From Corynebacterium comes (GTDB lineage: Bacteria > Actinomycetota > Actinomycetes > Mycobacteriales > Mycobacteriaceae): 64,000 bases of DNA. The stretch is from assembly GCF_009734405.1 (NCBI RefSeq), contig NZ_CP046453.1, forward strand, positions 806,001 to 870,000, in the 5' to 3' direction. Below, in pieces: positions 54,287 through 62,563 of the stretch (the stretch's first letter is position 1; every line of letters starts with the position of its first letter). The translations under genes were made by a program, and so were the position numbers. The notes under the pieces are model-generated. The model did no database searches, had not been told where the DNA came from, and saw only the letters and a list, made by a program, of their open reading frames with translations.

Positions 54287-55477
54287 GTGCTCGACCACGC
54301 TATTTTCTGGCACGTCTACCCCCTCGGCGCCACAGGAGCGCCCGTCCGGGACTGGTCCGAGGCCGATGAAGGCCACCGCCTTCCCCGACTCATCGGCTGG
54401 CTCGACTACCTCGTCGAACTCGGCTGCAACGGTCTGCTGCTGGCACCCGTCTTCGCGTCCAGCACGCACGGCTACGACACCCTCGACCACTACCGCATCG
54501 ACCCGCGCCTCGGCGACGACGAAGACTTCGACCAGCTCATGGCGGCGTGCAGGCAGCGCGGCATCAGGGTGCTCCTGGACGGCGTGTTCAACCACGTCGG
54601 CGCCCGGCATCCGATGGTCGACGGCGGCGGCCCCGTCATGCGTGGGGATGACGGACGGCCCGTGAGCTGGGAGGGGCACGGCGACCTCGTTGAGCTCGAC
54701 CACTCCGATCCGCGCACCGAGGATCTGGTCGTCGACGTGATGAACCACTGGCTCGACCGTGGCATCTCCGGGTGGCGCCTCGACGTCGCCTACTCCGTGC
54801 CCACCTGGTTCTGGGCGAAGGTGGTGGGGCGGGTGCGGGAGAAGCATCCCGAGGCCGTCTTCCTCGGCGAGATCATCCACGGCGACTATGTCGGCCTGAT
54901 CCGGGACGGCCACCTGGACACCGTCACCCAGTATGAGCTGTGGAAGGCGATCTGGAGCTCCATCAGGGACGTCAACTTCTGGGAGCTGGCGCACGCCCTG
55001 AAACGCCACGACGAGTTCATGGCGGCCGGGCCGATGCAGACCTTCGTGGGCAACCATGACGTCGACCGTATCGGCAGTACCGTAGGCGACGCCGGGTCCG
55101 CGCTCGCGACCGTCCTTCTTTTCACCCTCCCCGGAATTCCCAGCGTCTATTACGGCGATGAACAGGCCTTCCGTGGGGTGAAGGGGACCGGGTTCTCCGC
55201 CGATGATGCAGTACGCCCGGCCCTGCCGGATGATCCCGCGGAGCTCTCGCCGCTCGGTCAGGAGATGTTCAGGCTTCACCGGGACCTCATCTCCCTGCGA
55301 CGCCGTCACTCCTGGCTGGGTGGCGGTCACGTCGAAGTTGTGGCCACGGAAAATGAGGCGATCCATTACATCGTCACCGCGGAGGGGCACCGGCTCGACG
55401 TGCACCTGACCCTCGAACCCGCCGTCGGTGCGGAACTCGTCTTCGACGACGGAGAAACCTTCTCCCTCCGCCGCTGA
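54287..55477 (+). CDS. Glycoside hydrolase family 13 (alpha-amylase-like) protein
   Basis: A 396-residue cytoplasmic GH13 enzyme without a signal peptide. The catalytic regions are present: LLDGVFNHVG (region I), GWRLDVAYS (nucleophile Asp), AVFLGEIIHG (acid/base Glu) and FVGNHDVDR (transition-state Asp). It is short, with a reduced C-terminal domain, like some intracellular maltodextrin- or sucrose-related GH13 members. Substrate unknown. GTG 54287 has TAGGAGAG 3 bases upstream. Likely controlled by the divergent TetR protein. Confidence 0.86.
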   Translation: MLDHAIFWHVYPLGATGAPVRDWSEADEGHRLPRLIGWLDYLVELGCNGLLLAPVFASSTHGYDTLDHYRIDPRLGDDEDFDQLMAACRQRGIRVLLDGVFNHVGARHPMVDGGGPVMRGDDGRPVSWEGHGDLVELDHSDPRTEDLVVDVMNHWLDRGISGWRLDVAYSVPTWFWAKVVGRVREKHPEAVFLGEIIHGDYVGLIRDGHLDTVTQYELWKAIWSSIRDVNFWELAHALKRHDEFMAAGPMQTFVGNHDVDRIGSTVGDAGSALATVLLFTLPGIPSVYYGDEQAFRGVKGTGFSADDAVRPALPDDPAELSPLGQEMFRLHRDLISLRRRHSWLGGGHVEVVATENEAIHYIVTAEGHRLDVHLTLEPAVGAELVFDDGETFSLRR

Positions 55478-55522
55478 CGTGGTCCCGCGTGGCCGGGACG
55501 TGAGCCGATGGGGGGACGGTGG

Positions 55523-56968
55523 CTAGGGGGCGTTGAGGGCGGGTTCCTGGGGGCGGCGACTGACCGGCTCGGATGATTCGATGAACTCGATCTCGGCGGG
55601 GGAGCGTGGGATCAGGGAAGCTGCACCGGCACCGACGAGGGCTGCACCGGCAAACATCCAGAAGGAGACGGTGGGGCCGAAGCCGGCGCCGATGATCAGG
55701 CCGCCGATCATGGGGCCGAGGATGCCGCCCAGGCGGCCGAAGCCGGAGGCCCAGGCCATGCCCGCGGCGCGGGTGGCGGTGCCGAAGAAGTTGGCGGTCA
55801 GACCGTAGGTGAGAACCTGCGTGCCCAGGACGCCGATGCCGGCCAGTGCGATGAGCGGGTACATCGGGGTGAGGGAGTCAAGCGTCGGCAGGAGTGCGAG
55901 GGAGAGTGCGGCCAGGAAGAAGGTCGAGGTGATGACGGTCTTCGCGCCGATCTTGTCCGCGTAGCGGGCGGCGATCAGCCCGCCGATGACGGCGCCACCG
56001 TTGAGCGCGAGGAGGGAGTACAGGGAGTCGTGTGAGGAGGCGCCGTTGGCCTGCATGATCTTCGGGAGCCAGGTGTTCAGTCCGTAGGTGGACAGCAGTC
56101 CGATGAAGCTCATGAGGCTGATCAGCAGTGTGCCCCGGAGGTAGGTGCGGGAGAAGATGCCCGCGAAGCCGGTCTTCTGCAGGTCGCGCTGGGTGGTGCT
56201 GAGCTTCGGGGCTCCGGAGAGGGTGCCCGCTTCAGCCGGGGTGGCGTCTGCGCTGACGATGAACTGCTCCTCGGGGAGTCCGTGGCGCGCGCAGACCGCG
56301 AGGGCGTCGGCCCTGCGGCCGCGGGAGACGAGCCATCGGGGGGACTCCGGCAGGGCGAACCAGGCCAGCGGCAGCAGGAAGAGGATCGGGCTGGCACCGA
56401 TGAGGAACAGTCCGCGCCAGCCGATGGCATCCTCCAGGGCGAGGGAGAAGAGGGAGGCGAGGACCCCGCCGGCGGGGACTCCGGAGTAGACGATGGCGTT
56501 GAAGAGATTGCGACGGTTCTTCGGCGCGAACTCGGCGATGATGGCTCCGCCGGTGGCGATGATCATGCCGACGCCCAGGCCGGTGAGGAAGCGCAGGAAG
56601 CCGAACATCGTGATGGAGGTGGCCAGTGCGGTCAGTGCCATGCCGACCGAGAACCACGCGATGGCGATGAGCATGACCTTCCGGCGGCCGAGACGGTCAC
56701 CGAGCGCTCCGGCGGTCAGTGCGCCGATCATGACGCCGATCAGGGCGTAGGAGCCGAGGGTGCCCGCGATGGCGGGGGAGAGCTGGCCGATGTGGGCGGG
56801 ATCCTCGAGCAGGGATGAGAGGACGGCGCCGTAGATGACGAGGTCGTAACCGTCGAAGATCATGGCGACGCCGACGACCGTGAGAACCAGGTACACGGTC
56901 CGGCGGTGGGCGTCGGAAGCCCACGTGGAGTCGGCTGGCGGAGAGGTCTTTGAGGCGGTGGAGGTCAC
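55523..56968 (-). CDS. AAHS-type aromatic acid transporter (tandem copy 1)
   Basis: A 481-residue MFS protein with 12 membrane segments. The AAHS signature FDGYDLVIYGAVLSS lies near residues 38-52, GDRLGRRKVMLIA near 90 and NTWLPKIMQANGASSHDSLY near 300. Most of the sequence is identical to the gene at 57329-58738 in long stretches (for example LSPAIAGTLGSYA). The substrate is unknown; benzoate- or hydroxybenzoate-like acids are plausible. GTG 56968 has an AAGGA site. A 16-bp palindrome lies 90 bases upstream. Confidence 0.85.
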   Translation of the reverse strand: MTSTASKTSPPADSTWASDAHRRTVYLVLTVVGVAMIFDGYDLVIYGAVLSSLLEDPAHIGQLSPAIAGTLGSYALIGVMIGALTAGALGDRLGRRKVMLIAIAWFSVGMALTALATSITMFGFLRFLTGLGVGMIIATGGAIIAEFAPKNRRNLFNAIVYSGVPAGGVLASLFSLALEDAIGWRGLFLIGASPILFLLPLAWFALPESPRWLVSRGRRADALAVCARHGLPEEQFIVSADATPAEAGTLSGAPKLSTTQRDLQKTGFAGIFSRTYLRGTLLISLMSFIGLLSTYGLNTWLPKIMQANGASSHDSLYSLLALNGGAVIGGLIAARYADKIGAKTVITSTFFLAALSLALLPTLDSLTPMYPLIALAGIGVLGTQVLTYGLTANFFGTATRAAGMAWASGFGRLGGILGPMIGGLIIGAGFGPTVSFWMFAGAALVGAGAASLIPRSPAEIEFIESSEPVSRRPQEPALNAP

Positions 56969-57057
56969 GGTGCTGATCCTTCTGCTCGATCCGAATTGAA
57001 TGGCCGTTCATATGAAGGGCGTGCGACTCATTGAATAGGGTTCTCAATCATTTGGAA

Positions 57058-57073
57058 CTAGGGAAATCCCTAG
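57058..57073. promoter_or_regulatory. 16-bp palindrome upstream of transporter copy 1
   Basis: CTAGGGA-AA-TCCCTAG, perfect 7-bp arms, 90 bases before the start codon and upstream of a weak promoter (TTCAAT, 17 bases, TATGAA). Candidate activator site. Confidence 0.6.
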
Positions 57074-57269
57074 GAATGGCCAGGGGTAGCCTGAGGCGGG
57101 AGGGGCGTCAACGGTCGGATGTGCTGCGAATATGCCGGACGACCTGCCCGGAGAGGTCCGGCCGGGAAAGGTGTCTTTGCTCACAATCTTGAGGGCCCGG
57201 GGATGGTCGGCCACCCCCATGCGGGGCTGGGTGGGGGCGGGACGGGTGTGCTGCCAGCGTGGGCACGGA

Positions 57270-57302
57270 AAAACCCCGGCCACCTTGCGGGTGGTCGGGG
57301 CT
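57270..57302 (-). terminator. Terminator of transporter copy 2
   Basis: CCCCGGCCACC (57274-57284) pairs with GGTGGTCGGGG (57290-57300) with one wobble; on the minus strand it is followed by TTTTT. Confidence 0.85.
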
Positions 57303-57328
57303 TGATCCGTCAGAGAGGGTGGAAACGC

Positions 57329-58738
57329 CTACCGCGTCGGGAGGGCGGGCTCCTGTGAGGGGCGGGTGACGGGCTCGGAGATCTCGATGATCTCGGCGTC
57401 GGCAGGGGAGCGCGGGATGAGGGCGGTGGCCACGCCGCCGACGATGGCTGCGCCGGCGAAGATCCAGAAGGAGATGGTCGGGCCGAAGCCTGCACCGATG
57501 ATCAGGCCGCCGATCAGGGGGCCGACGATACCGCCGAGGCGACCGAAGCCCGCGACCCAGGACACGCCGGCGGCGCGGGAGGCTGTGCCGAAGTAGTTCG
57601 AGGCCAGGCCGTAGGTGAGCACCTGGGTGCCGATGACGCCGATGCCGGCCAGGGCAATGAGCGGATACATCGGGGCGACGGACTCGAACGTCGGCAGGAT
57701 CGCCAGGGAGATGCCACCCAGGATGAAGGTCGAGGTGATGACCGTCTTTGCACCGAACCGGTCGGCGAAGGAGGCGGCGATCAGGCCGCCGGCGACAGCA
57801 CCGCCGTTGAGTGCCAGGAGGGAGTACAGCGAGTCATGGGCGGAGGCGCCGTTGGCCTGCATGATCTTCGGGAGCCAGGTGTTCAGTCCGTAGGTGGACA
57901 GCAGTCCGATGAAGGACATGATGCCGATCAGCAGGGTGCCGGGAAGGTAGGCGCGGGAGAAGATCCCCGCGAAGCCGGTCTTCTCCAGGTCGCTCCTGCG
58001 GGTGGAGGGGATGGTGGCGCTGCCGGGGGTTGCGGCGCGGGGAGCCGGCTCCAGGATGAATTTGTTCTCCGGCAGACCGTGACGGGCGCAGATGGCGAGG
58101 GCGTCGGCCTTGCGGCCGCGGGAGACCAGCCAACGCGGGGACTCCGGCAGGGCGAACCAGGCAAGCGGCAGGAGGAAGAGGATCGGGGTGGCGCCGATGA
58201 GGAACAGTCCACGCCAGCCGATGGCGTCTTCAAGCGTGAGGGCGAACATCGAGGCCATGACACCGCCCATGGGGACGCCGGAGTAGACGATGGCGTTGAA
58301 GAGGTTGCGGCGGTTGGCGGGGGCGAATTCGGCGATGATGGCACCACCGGTGGCGACGATCATGCCGACACCCAGCCCGGTGAGGAAGCGCATGAAGCCG
58401 AACATCACGATGGAGGTGGACAGCGCGGTCAGCGCCATGCCGACAGAGAACCAGGCGATGGCGGTGAGCATGACCTTGCGGCGGCCGAGGCGGTCGCCGA
58501 CGGCGCCGGCGGACAGCGCGCCCACCAGGACGCCGATCATGGCGTAGGAGCCGAGTGTGCCGGCGATGGCGGGGGAGAGCTGGCCGATGTGGCTGGGGTC
58601 CTCCATGAGGGTGGAGAGGACGGCGCCGTAGATGACGAGGTCATAACCGTCGAAGAGGATCGAGATGCCGACGACGGCGAGAACGAGATACACCGTGCGG
58701 CGGTGTGCCGGCGATGCCCAGGTTTCGGTGGATTTCAC
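57329..58738 (-). CDS. AAHS-type aromatic acid transporter (tandem copy 2)
   Basis: A 469-residue paralogue of the adjacent gene, same topology and motifs (FDGYDLVIYGAVLST, GDRLGRRKVMLTA). The two differ mainly at the N-terminus, in the central loop (about residues 230-255) and at the C-terminus. GTG 58738 has AGAAGGA upstream. A related 16-bp palindrome lies 84 bases upstream. Substrate unknown. The pair points to a recent duplication with retained regulation. Confidence 0.85.
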   Translation of the reverse strand: MKSTETWASPAHRRTVYLVLAVVGISILFDGYDLVIYGAVLSTLMEDPSHIGQLSPAIAGTLGSYAMIGVLVGALSAGAVGDRLGRRKVMLTAIAWFSVGMALTALSTSIVMFGFMRFLTGLGVGMIVATGGAIIAEFAPANRRNLFNAIVYSGVPMGGVMASMFALTLEDAIGWRGLFLIGATPILFLLPLAWFALPESPRWLVSRGRKADALAICARHGLPENKFILEPAPRAATPGSATIPSTRRSDLEKTGFAGIFSRAYLPGTLLIGIMSFIGLLSTYGLNTWLPKIMQANGASAHDSLYSLLALNGGAVAGGLIAASFADRFGAKTVITSTFILGGISLAILPTFESVAPMYPLIALAGIGVIGTQVLTYGLASNYFGTASRAAGVSWVAGFGRLGGIVGPLIGGLIIGAGFGPTISFWIFAGAAIVGGVATALIPRSPADAEIIEISEPVTRPSQEPALPTR

Positions 58739-58821
58739 TGTGGTTCCTTCTGTGGTCCGATGGAGTCCCTCTGTGACGGAGAGGATGATCGAACTGTAGA
58801 AGTGGTGCGGGCCACATCATA

Positions 58822-58837
58822 CCGGGGACGTCCCTAG
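58822..58837. promoter_or_regulatory. 16-bp palindrome upstream of transporter copy 2
   Basis: CCGGGGA-CG-TCCCTAG: the right arm is identical to that at 57067-57073, the left arm differs at two positions. Located 84 bases before GTG 58738. Confidence 0.5.
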
Positions 58838-59006
58838 TAACTTCTCGGGGGTTCATGTCCACAGTTCCGTACGTTCCATGCCGATGGTCGTGCTTTTTAG
58901 TGGACTGATGCAGGTTGGCTGCGGTATCGGCACCCTGACGCCGGTCCCGTCCTCACCTTTTGGGCCGGTCAGCAGGCGAAATCATGCCACCCCCGTAGGG
59001 GTGAAC

Positions 59007-59050
59007 GAAAGGGCGCTGGGTGAACATTACTGTTCGCCCAGCGCCCTTTC
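59007..59050 (-). terminator. Terminator of the DUF5997 gene
   Basis: A 20-bp stem (59007-59026 with 59031-59050, one wobble) with a 4-base loop. Confidence 0.85.
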
Positions 59051-59065
59051 GGGGTGAGGAGCCTT

Positions 59066-59452
59066 CTACTCCTCGTTGTCCGAAGTTTCTTCGGCGTGCT
59101 CCTCGCGGCCCTCGGCCAGTGCCGTGCGGGCGGTGCGCAGCCACTCCGGCTGATTCTCCAGCAGGGCCTTGATCTCGGCGGTGGTCAGTGGCTTGTCCAT
59201 GTCGTTGCGCTTGAGCGCGGTGATGGTGATGCCGAGCTTCTGTGCGACGACGGGGCGCGGGTGGGGGCCGGTGCGGCGCAGCTCGACGAGCCACTCTGGC
59301 GGGGTCTCCAGCAGAGCCTTGAGCTCTACATGGGTGACGGCGTTGTTCTGGAACTCCTCCGGCGTGGCGGGTAGGTAGATGCCCAGCTTCCTTGCCGCGG
59401 TCTGCGGCTTCATTGCTGTGCCGGACGGCTGACGTGCGGACTCTTCATTCAC
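59066..59452 (-). CDS. DUF5997 family protein
   Basis: A 128-residue protein with two copies of a related unit: LGIYLPATPEEFQNN...LKALLETPPEWLVELRRTGPHPRP and LGITITALKRNDMDKPL...IKALLENQPEWLRTAR. This duplicated pattern is the DUF5997 family of actinobacteria; function unknown. The C-terminus is acidic. GTG 59452 is chosen because TACCGT lies exactly 7 bases upstream; an alternative is ATG at the MKPQT position. Divergent from the LysR-like gene. Confidence 0.8.
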   Translation of the reverse strand: MNEESARQPSGTAMKPQTAARKLGIYLPATPEEFQNNAVTHVELKALLETPPEWLVELRRTGPHPRPVVAQKLGITITALKRNDMDKPLTTAEIKALLENQPEWLRTARTALAEGREEHAEETSDNEE

Positions 59453-59459
59453 GCCCTCA

Positions 59460-59469
59460 ACGGTAGCAT
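59460..59469. promoter_or_regulatory. Overlapping divergent leaderless -10 boxes
   Basis: Minus strand TACCGT (59460-59465) and plus strand TAGCAT (59464-59469) share two bases, and each lies exactly 7 bases from its start codon (GTG 59452, ATG 59477). Confidence 0.65.
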
Positions 59470-59476
59470 TACCCCC

Positions 59477-60136
59477 ATGCTGCGCCTGAGTTTCGCCACC
59501 GGCACTGAACCCGGCAAATGGTTCACCCGCTTCCGCGACCGCACCGCCCATGGGCGGCTGCTCACGACAGATTCGGAGGATCCGCTCGCCGAGCTTCTCG
59601 ACGCCCGCGCGGACCTCGCCCTCGCCCGCCTGCCGGACCCGCGGGTCACCGGGGACTATCACGTGGTGGAGCTCTACCGGGAATCCCCCGGGATCGCCCT
59701 GCCCAAGGACAGTGAACTGACGCTGTTGGACCGGGTGTCGTCGGCGGACATCGAGGGGGAGATCGTCAACTGGCGCACGCCCGCCGACGGGCTCATTGAC
59801 ATCCCGGCCGTACGTGAGGGGCTGCAGGTGGTGGCCGCGAACGTGGGCGTGGTCATCGCGCCCCGGCCGCTGATCAGGGTGCTGTCACGGAAGCAGATCG
59901 AGCACCGGGACTTCGTCGGCGATGTCCCGGCCACCCACATCGCGTTGGTGTGGCGGAAGACGGATGACTCGGGGGGGATCCAGGACTTTGTGGGCATCGC
60001 CAAGGGGCGCACCCCGAACTCCTCGCGACAGGTGGCGCCGAAGCGGTCTGCCCGGGAGAAGGCGCTGGCGAAGCAGGAGCGACGGGCGGGAGCCGCCGGC
60101 GTCGAGAAGCGGGCCAGAAAGACACGGAGAAGATAA
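59477..60136 (+). CDS. LysR-type substrate-binding-domain protein without a DNA-binding domain
   Basis: A 219-residue protein resembling the periplasmic-binding-fold effector domain of LysR regulators (LRLSFATGTEPGKWFTRFRD at the start, LPKDSELTLLDRV near 75, VAANVGVVIAPRPL near 118) but with no N-terminal helix-turn-helix. It ends in a long Lys/Arg-rich tail (about residues 180-219) that may contact nucleic acid. The leaderless ATG 59477 rules out a missed N-terminal domain in this frame. Function unknown. Confidence 0.78.
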   Translation: MLRLSFATGTEPGKWFTRFRDRTAHGRLLTTDSEDPLAELLDARADLALARLPDPRVTGDYHVVELYRESPGIALPKDSELTLLDRVSSADIEGEIVNWRTPADGLIDIPAVREGLQVVAANVGVVIAPRPLIRVLSRKQIEHRDFVGDVPATHIALVWRKTDDSGGIQDFVGIAKGRTPNSSRQVAPKRSAREKALAKQERRAGAAGVEKRARKTRRR

Positions 60137-60217
60137 AATAAAGATAAACATCCCTTTCTGTGTTGTCGGACACATATAGGCTGGATTCACTACCCCGTCC
60201 CAGAAAGGAATGTCACC

Positions 60218-60829
60218 ATGAAATCCACCATCCTGACCCGTCGTATTCTCGCCGGTGCCGCCGCCGCCACCCTCGCCTTCGGCGTGGTCGCCTGTGCCGA
60301 TGACGGCGACACCGCCGGAGAGTCCACCGTCACCACCACTGACGCCGCCGGGGAAGAGACCGAGGTTGAGCGGGACGAGGTCGAGGCATCCACCCCCTCT
60401 GTCGCCGAGGACGCCGAGGAGGCCGAGGACGGCGAGGGTGCGGAGCCCACCGGTGACGAGGTCGAGTACGAGACAACCGAAGGCAACGTGGTCATCCCGG
60501 CCGCAGCCGCAGCAGCCTTCGACGAGTACGCCGCCGACTGGGGCGCGCCGGAGACCGTCGAAACCAACAACATCGGCCACGCTCTCGCGATTTTCCAGGG
60601 CGGTAACCTGGTTTCCTTCTCGGAGGCGGGCGGCGCCATTCCGATCGGAGGAGAGATCGGCAACACCTGGCTCGAGGACGGCGGCCTGGAGAACACCATC
60701 GGACTGCCGACCGGCCCGGAGCAGGCTGCCCCGGAGGGCAACGGCTGGATCCAGGAGTTCGAGAACGGCACCATCTCCTGGCTCGCGGACGAGGACGGCG
60801 AATTCTCCGCTGACGTCCAGGAGAACTAG
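60218..60829 (+). CDS. Putative lipoprotein with LGFP-like repeats
   Basis: A 203-residue exported protein: signal peptide with lipobox GVVAC (Cys about residue 26), an acidic Glu/Asp/Thr-rich linker (about 30-90) and a C-terminal domain with GLENTIGLPTGPEQ and IQEFENGTISW, typical of LGFP cell-wall-associated repeats in corynebacteria. Likely at the outer face of the membrane or wall. GAAAGGAAT precedes ATG 60218. Followed by a 16-bp hairpin. Confidence 0.82.
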   Translation: MKSTILTRRILAGAAAATLAFGVVACADDGDTAGESTVTTTDAAGEETEVERDEVEASTPSVAEDAEEAEDGEGAEPTGDEVEYETTEGNVVIPAAAAAAFDEYAADWGAPETVETNNIGHALAIFQGGNLVSFSEAGGAIPIGGEIGNTWLEDGGLENTIGLPTGPEQAAPEGNGWIQEFENGTISWLADEDGEFSADVQEN

Positions 60830-60854
60830 CCTCCAGCAGTGCACGGCAGGTCGG

Positions 60855-60892
60855 CCGGCGGTTGCTCCCCGCACCGGGGGAGCAACCGCCGG
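60855..60892 (+). terminator. Hairpin after the LGFP gene
   Basis: A 16-bp stem (60855-60870 with 60877-60892) and a 6-base loop; no T run follows. Confidence 0.7.
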
Positions 60893-60978
60893 CTCTCTGA
60901 AGGAAACGAAGTTCATTGGTTATCCGAAGTTCATGTTCCAACAATGTGATTTACACCTCCCGTTACACCTCACGGAGA

Positions 60979-61117
60979 TAGCCTGTGGGCAACCGGATGA
61001 AGCATCCGGCCCGCGTCCGTCTCAGAGCCGGTACCGGCTCGACGGCCGTGTCCCGTGAGGATTCTGGCCCGTGGCGGTGACGGGTACCCGGCCCGCCACA
61101 CCTGGGGAGCCTGCGCC
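60979..61117 (+). promoter_or_regulatory. Candidate promoter and structured leader of the PhoH gene
   Basis: TAGCCT (60979-60984) would start a leader of about 125 bases. The leader holds the perfect palindromes GAGCCGGTACCGGCTC (61025-61040) and CGGGTACCCG (61081-61090), both able to form short hairpins. Confidence 0.35.
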
Positions 61118-62491
61118 ATGTTTGACTCGACCACCGACTACCTCACTGACCGCGACCTGGACGACCGCTCGGCCGTCGCCACCCGTACCTACGTCATCGA
61201 CACCTCCGTACTGCTCAGTGACCCGTGGGCGCTGCGCAAGTTCTCGGAGCACGAGGTGGTACTGCCGGTAGTGGTGATCACGGAGTTGGAGGGCAAGCGG
61301 CACCACCCGGAGCTCGGCTGGTTCGCGCGTCAGGCGCTGAGGATGCTGGAGGACCTGCGTGCCACCTACGAACGTCTCGATCAACCCGTCCCGGTGAACG
61401 TGGAGGGCGGCACCCTGCGGGTCGAACTCAACCACCAGGACCAGTCCCAGCTTCCGGCCGCCTTCCGCGGTACGGAGGGTGATCACCGCATCCTCGCCTG
61501 CGCGCTCAACCTGCAGCGGGAGGGACGGGACACCACGCTGGTGACCAAGGACGTGCCGTTGCGTGTCAAGGCCGGCTCGGTGGGCCTGCAGGCCGATGAG
61601 TACCATGCGCAGGACGTCGTGCTCACCGGCTACACCGGTATCGCCGACGTGCACACCAACGCAGAGACCATCGACGCCCTGTACCGGGATGGTGTGGTGG
61701 AGCTCGCCGACGCCGCCGTGACAGACAACGGCGAGTACGTCGCCGAGCTGCCGGTCCACTGTGGCGTCCGGTTGACCACCTCCACTCAGTCCGCACTGGG
61801 GCGTGTCACCCGCGATGGCGGTGTGCGCCTGGTACGCGGTGATCAGCAGTCCTTCGGCCTCCAGGGCCGTTCGGCGGAGCAGCGCATCGCGCTGGACCTG
61901 CTGCTCGACAACAACGTGGGCATCGTCTCCATCGGTGGTCGCGCCGGTACCGGCAAGTCGGCGCTGGCCCTGTGTGCCGGGTTGGAGGCGGTGCTGGAGC
62001 GTGGTGAGCACCGCCGCATCGTCGTCTTCCGTCCCCTCTACGCCGTCGGTGGCCAGAACCTCGGCTACCTGCCGGGTTCGGAGACCGAGAAGATGAACCC
62101 CTGGGCGCAGGCGGTGTTCGACACCCTGGACGGGCTGGTCTCCGACAATGTCATGGAGGAGATCCAGGCGCGTGAACTCATCGAGGTTCTCCCGCTGACC
62201 CACATCCGTGGCCGCTCCCTCCACGACTCCTTCGTCATCGTCGATGAGGCCCAGTCGCTGGAGCGCAACGTGCTGCTCACCGTCCTGTCGCGGCTCGGCC
62301 GGGGATCCCGGGTGGTGCTCACGCACGACGTCGCCCAGCGGGACAATCTCCGGGTGGGCCGCCACGACGGCGTCCAGGCGGTGATCGAGAAGCTCAAGGA
62401 CCACGAGCTGTTCGCCCACATCACCCTGCAGCGTTCCGAGCGCTCGGCCATCGCCGAACTGGTCACTGACCTGCTGGAGGACGGCTCTTAG
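61118..62491 (+). CDS. PhoH2-type PIN-domain/PhoH ATPase
   Basis: A 457-residue fusion of an N-terminal PIN nuclease domain (about 25-165, [11 protein letters not shown] and conserved acidic residues) with a C-terminal PhoH P-loop ATPase (about 255-455, Walker [16 protein letters not shown], Walker B FVIVDEAQ). Related mycobacterial PhoH2 proteins unwind and cut RNA. ATG 61118 has GGGGAG 9 bases upstream; GTG 61055 is an alternative that adds 21 residues. Phosphate starvation control is not visible. Confidence 0.88.
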   Translation: MFDSTTDYLTDRDLDDRSAVATRTYVIDTSVLLSDPWALRKFSEHEVVLPVVVITELEGKRHHPELGWFARQALRMLEDLRATYERLDQPVPVNVEGGTLRVELNHQDQSQLPAAFRGTEGDHRILACALNLQREGRDTTLVTKDVPLRVKAGSVGLQADEYHAQDVVLTGYTGIADVHTNAETIDALYRDGVVELADAAVTDNGEYVAELPVHCGVRLTTSTQSALGRVTRDGGVRLVRGDQQSFGLQGRSAEQRIALDLLLDNNVGIVSIGGRAGTGKSALALCAGLEAVLERGEHRRIVVFRPLYAVGGQNLGYLPGSETEKMNPWAQAVFDTLDGLVSDNVMEEIQARELIEVLPLTHIRGRSLHDSFVIVDEAQSLERNVLLTVLSRLGRGSRVVLTHDVAQRDNLRVGRHDGVQAVIEKLKDHELFAHITLQRSERSAIAELVTDLLEDGS

Positions 62492-62563
62492 GGGCTCCGC
62501 CGGGAGATGCCCGCAGACGCCCAGCGTTTGCGGGCCCCGCGCGGGGTGGGCAACAATGTCGGC

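Larger units (their letters stand above)
56969..57328. other. Intergenic region between the tandem transporters
   Basis: 360 bases: promoter region and palindrome of copy 1 (57058-57073), a GC-rich stretch with no convincing gene (57100-57260), and the terminator of copy 2 (57274-57300). Confidence 0.6.
58739..59065. other. Intergenic region upstream of transporter copy 2
   Basis: 327 bases: the palindrome 58822-58837, a small hairpin CACCCC-type pair at 58988-59003 and the terminator 59007-59050. No gene is supported. Confidence 0.6.

Noticed and set aside
60997..61077. 26-codon frame before the PhoH gene as an antitoxin gene
   Set aside because: No ribosome site and too short to judge; listed only as part of the leader.
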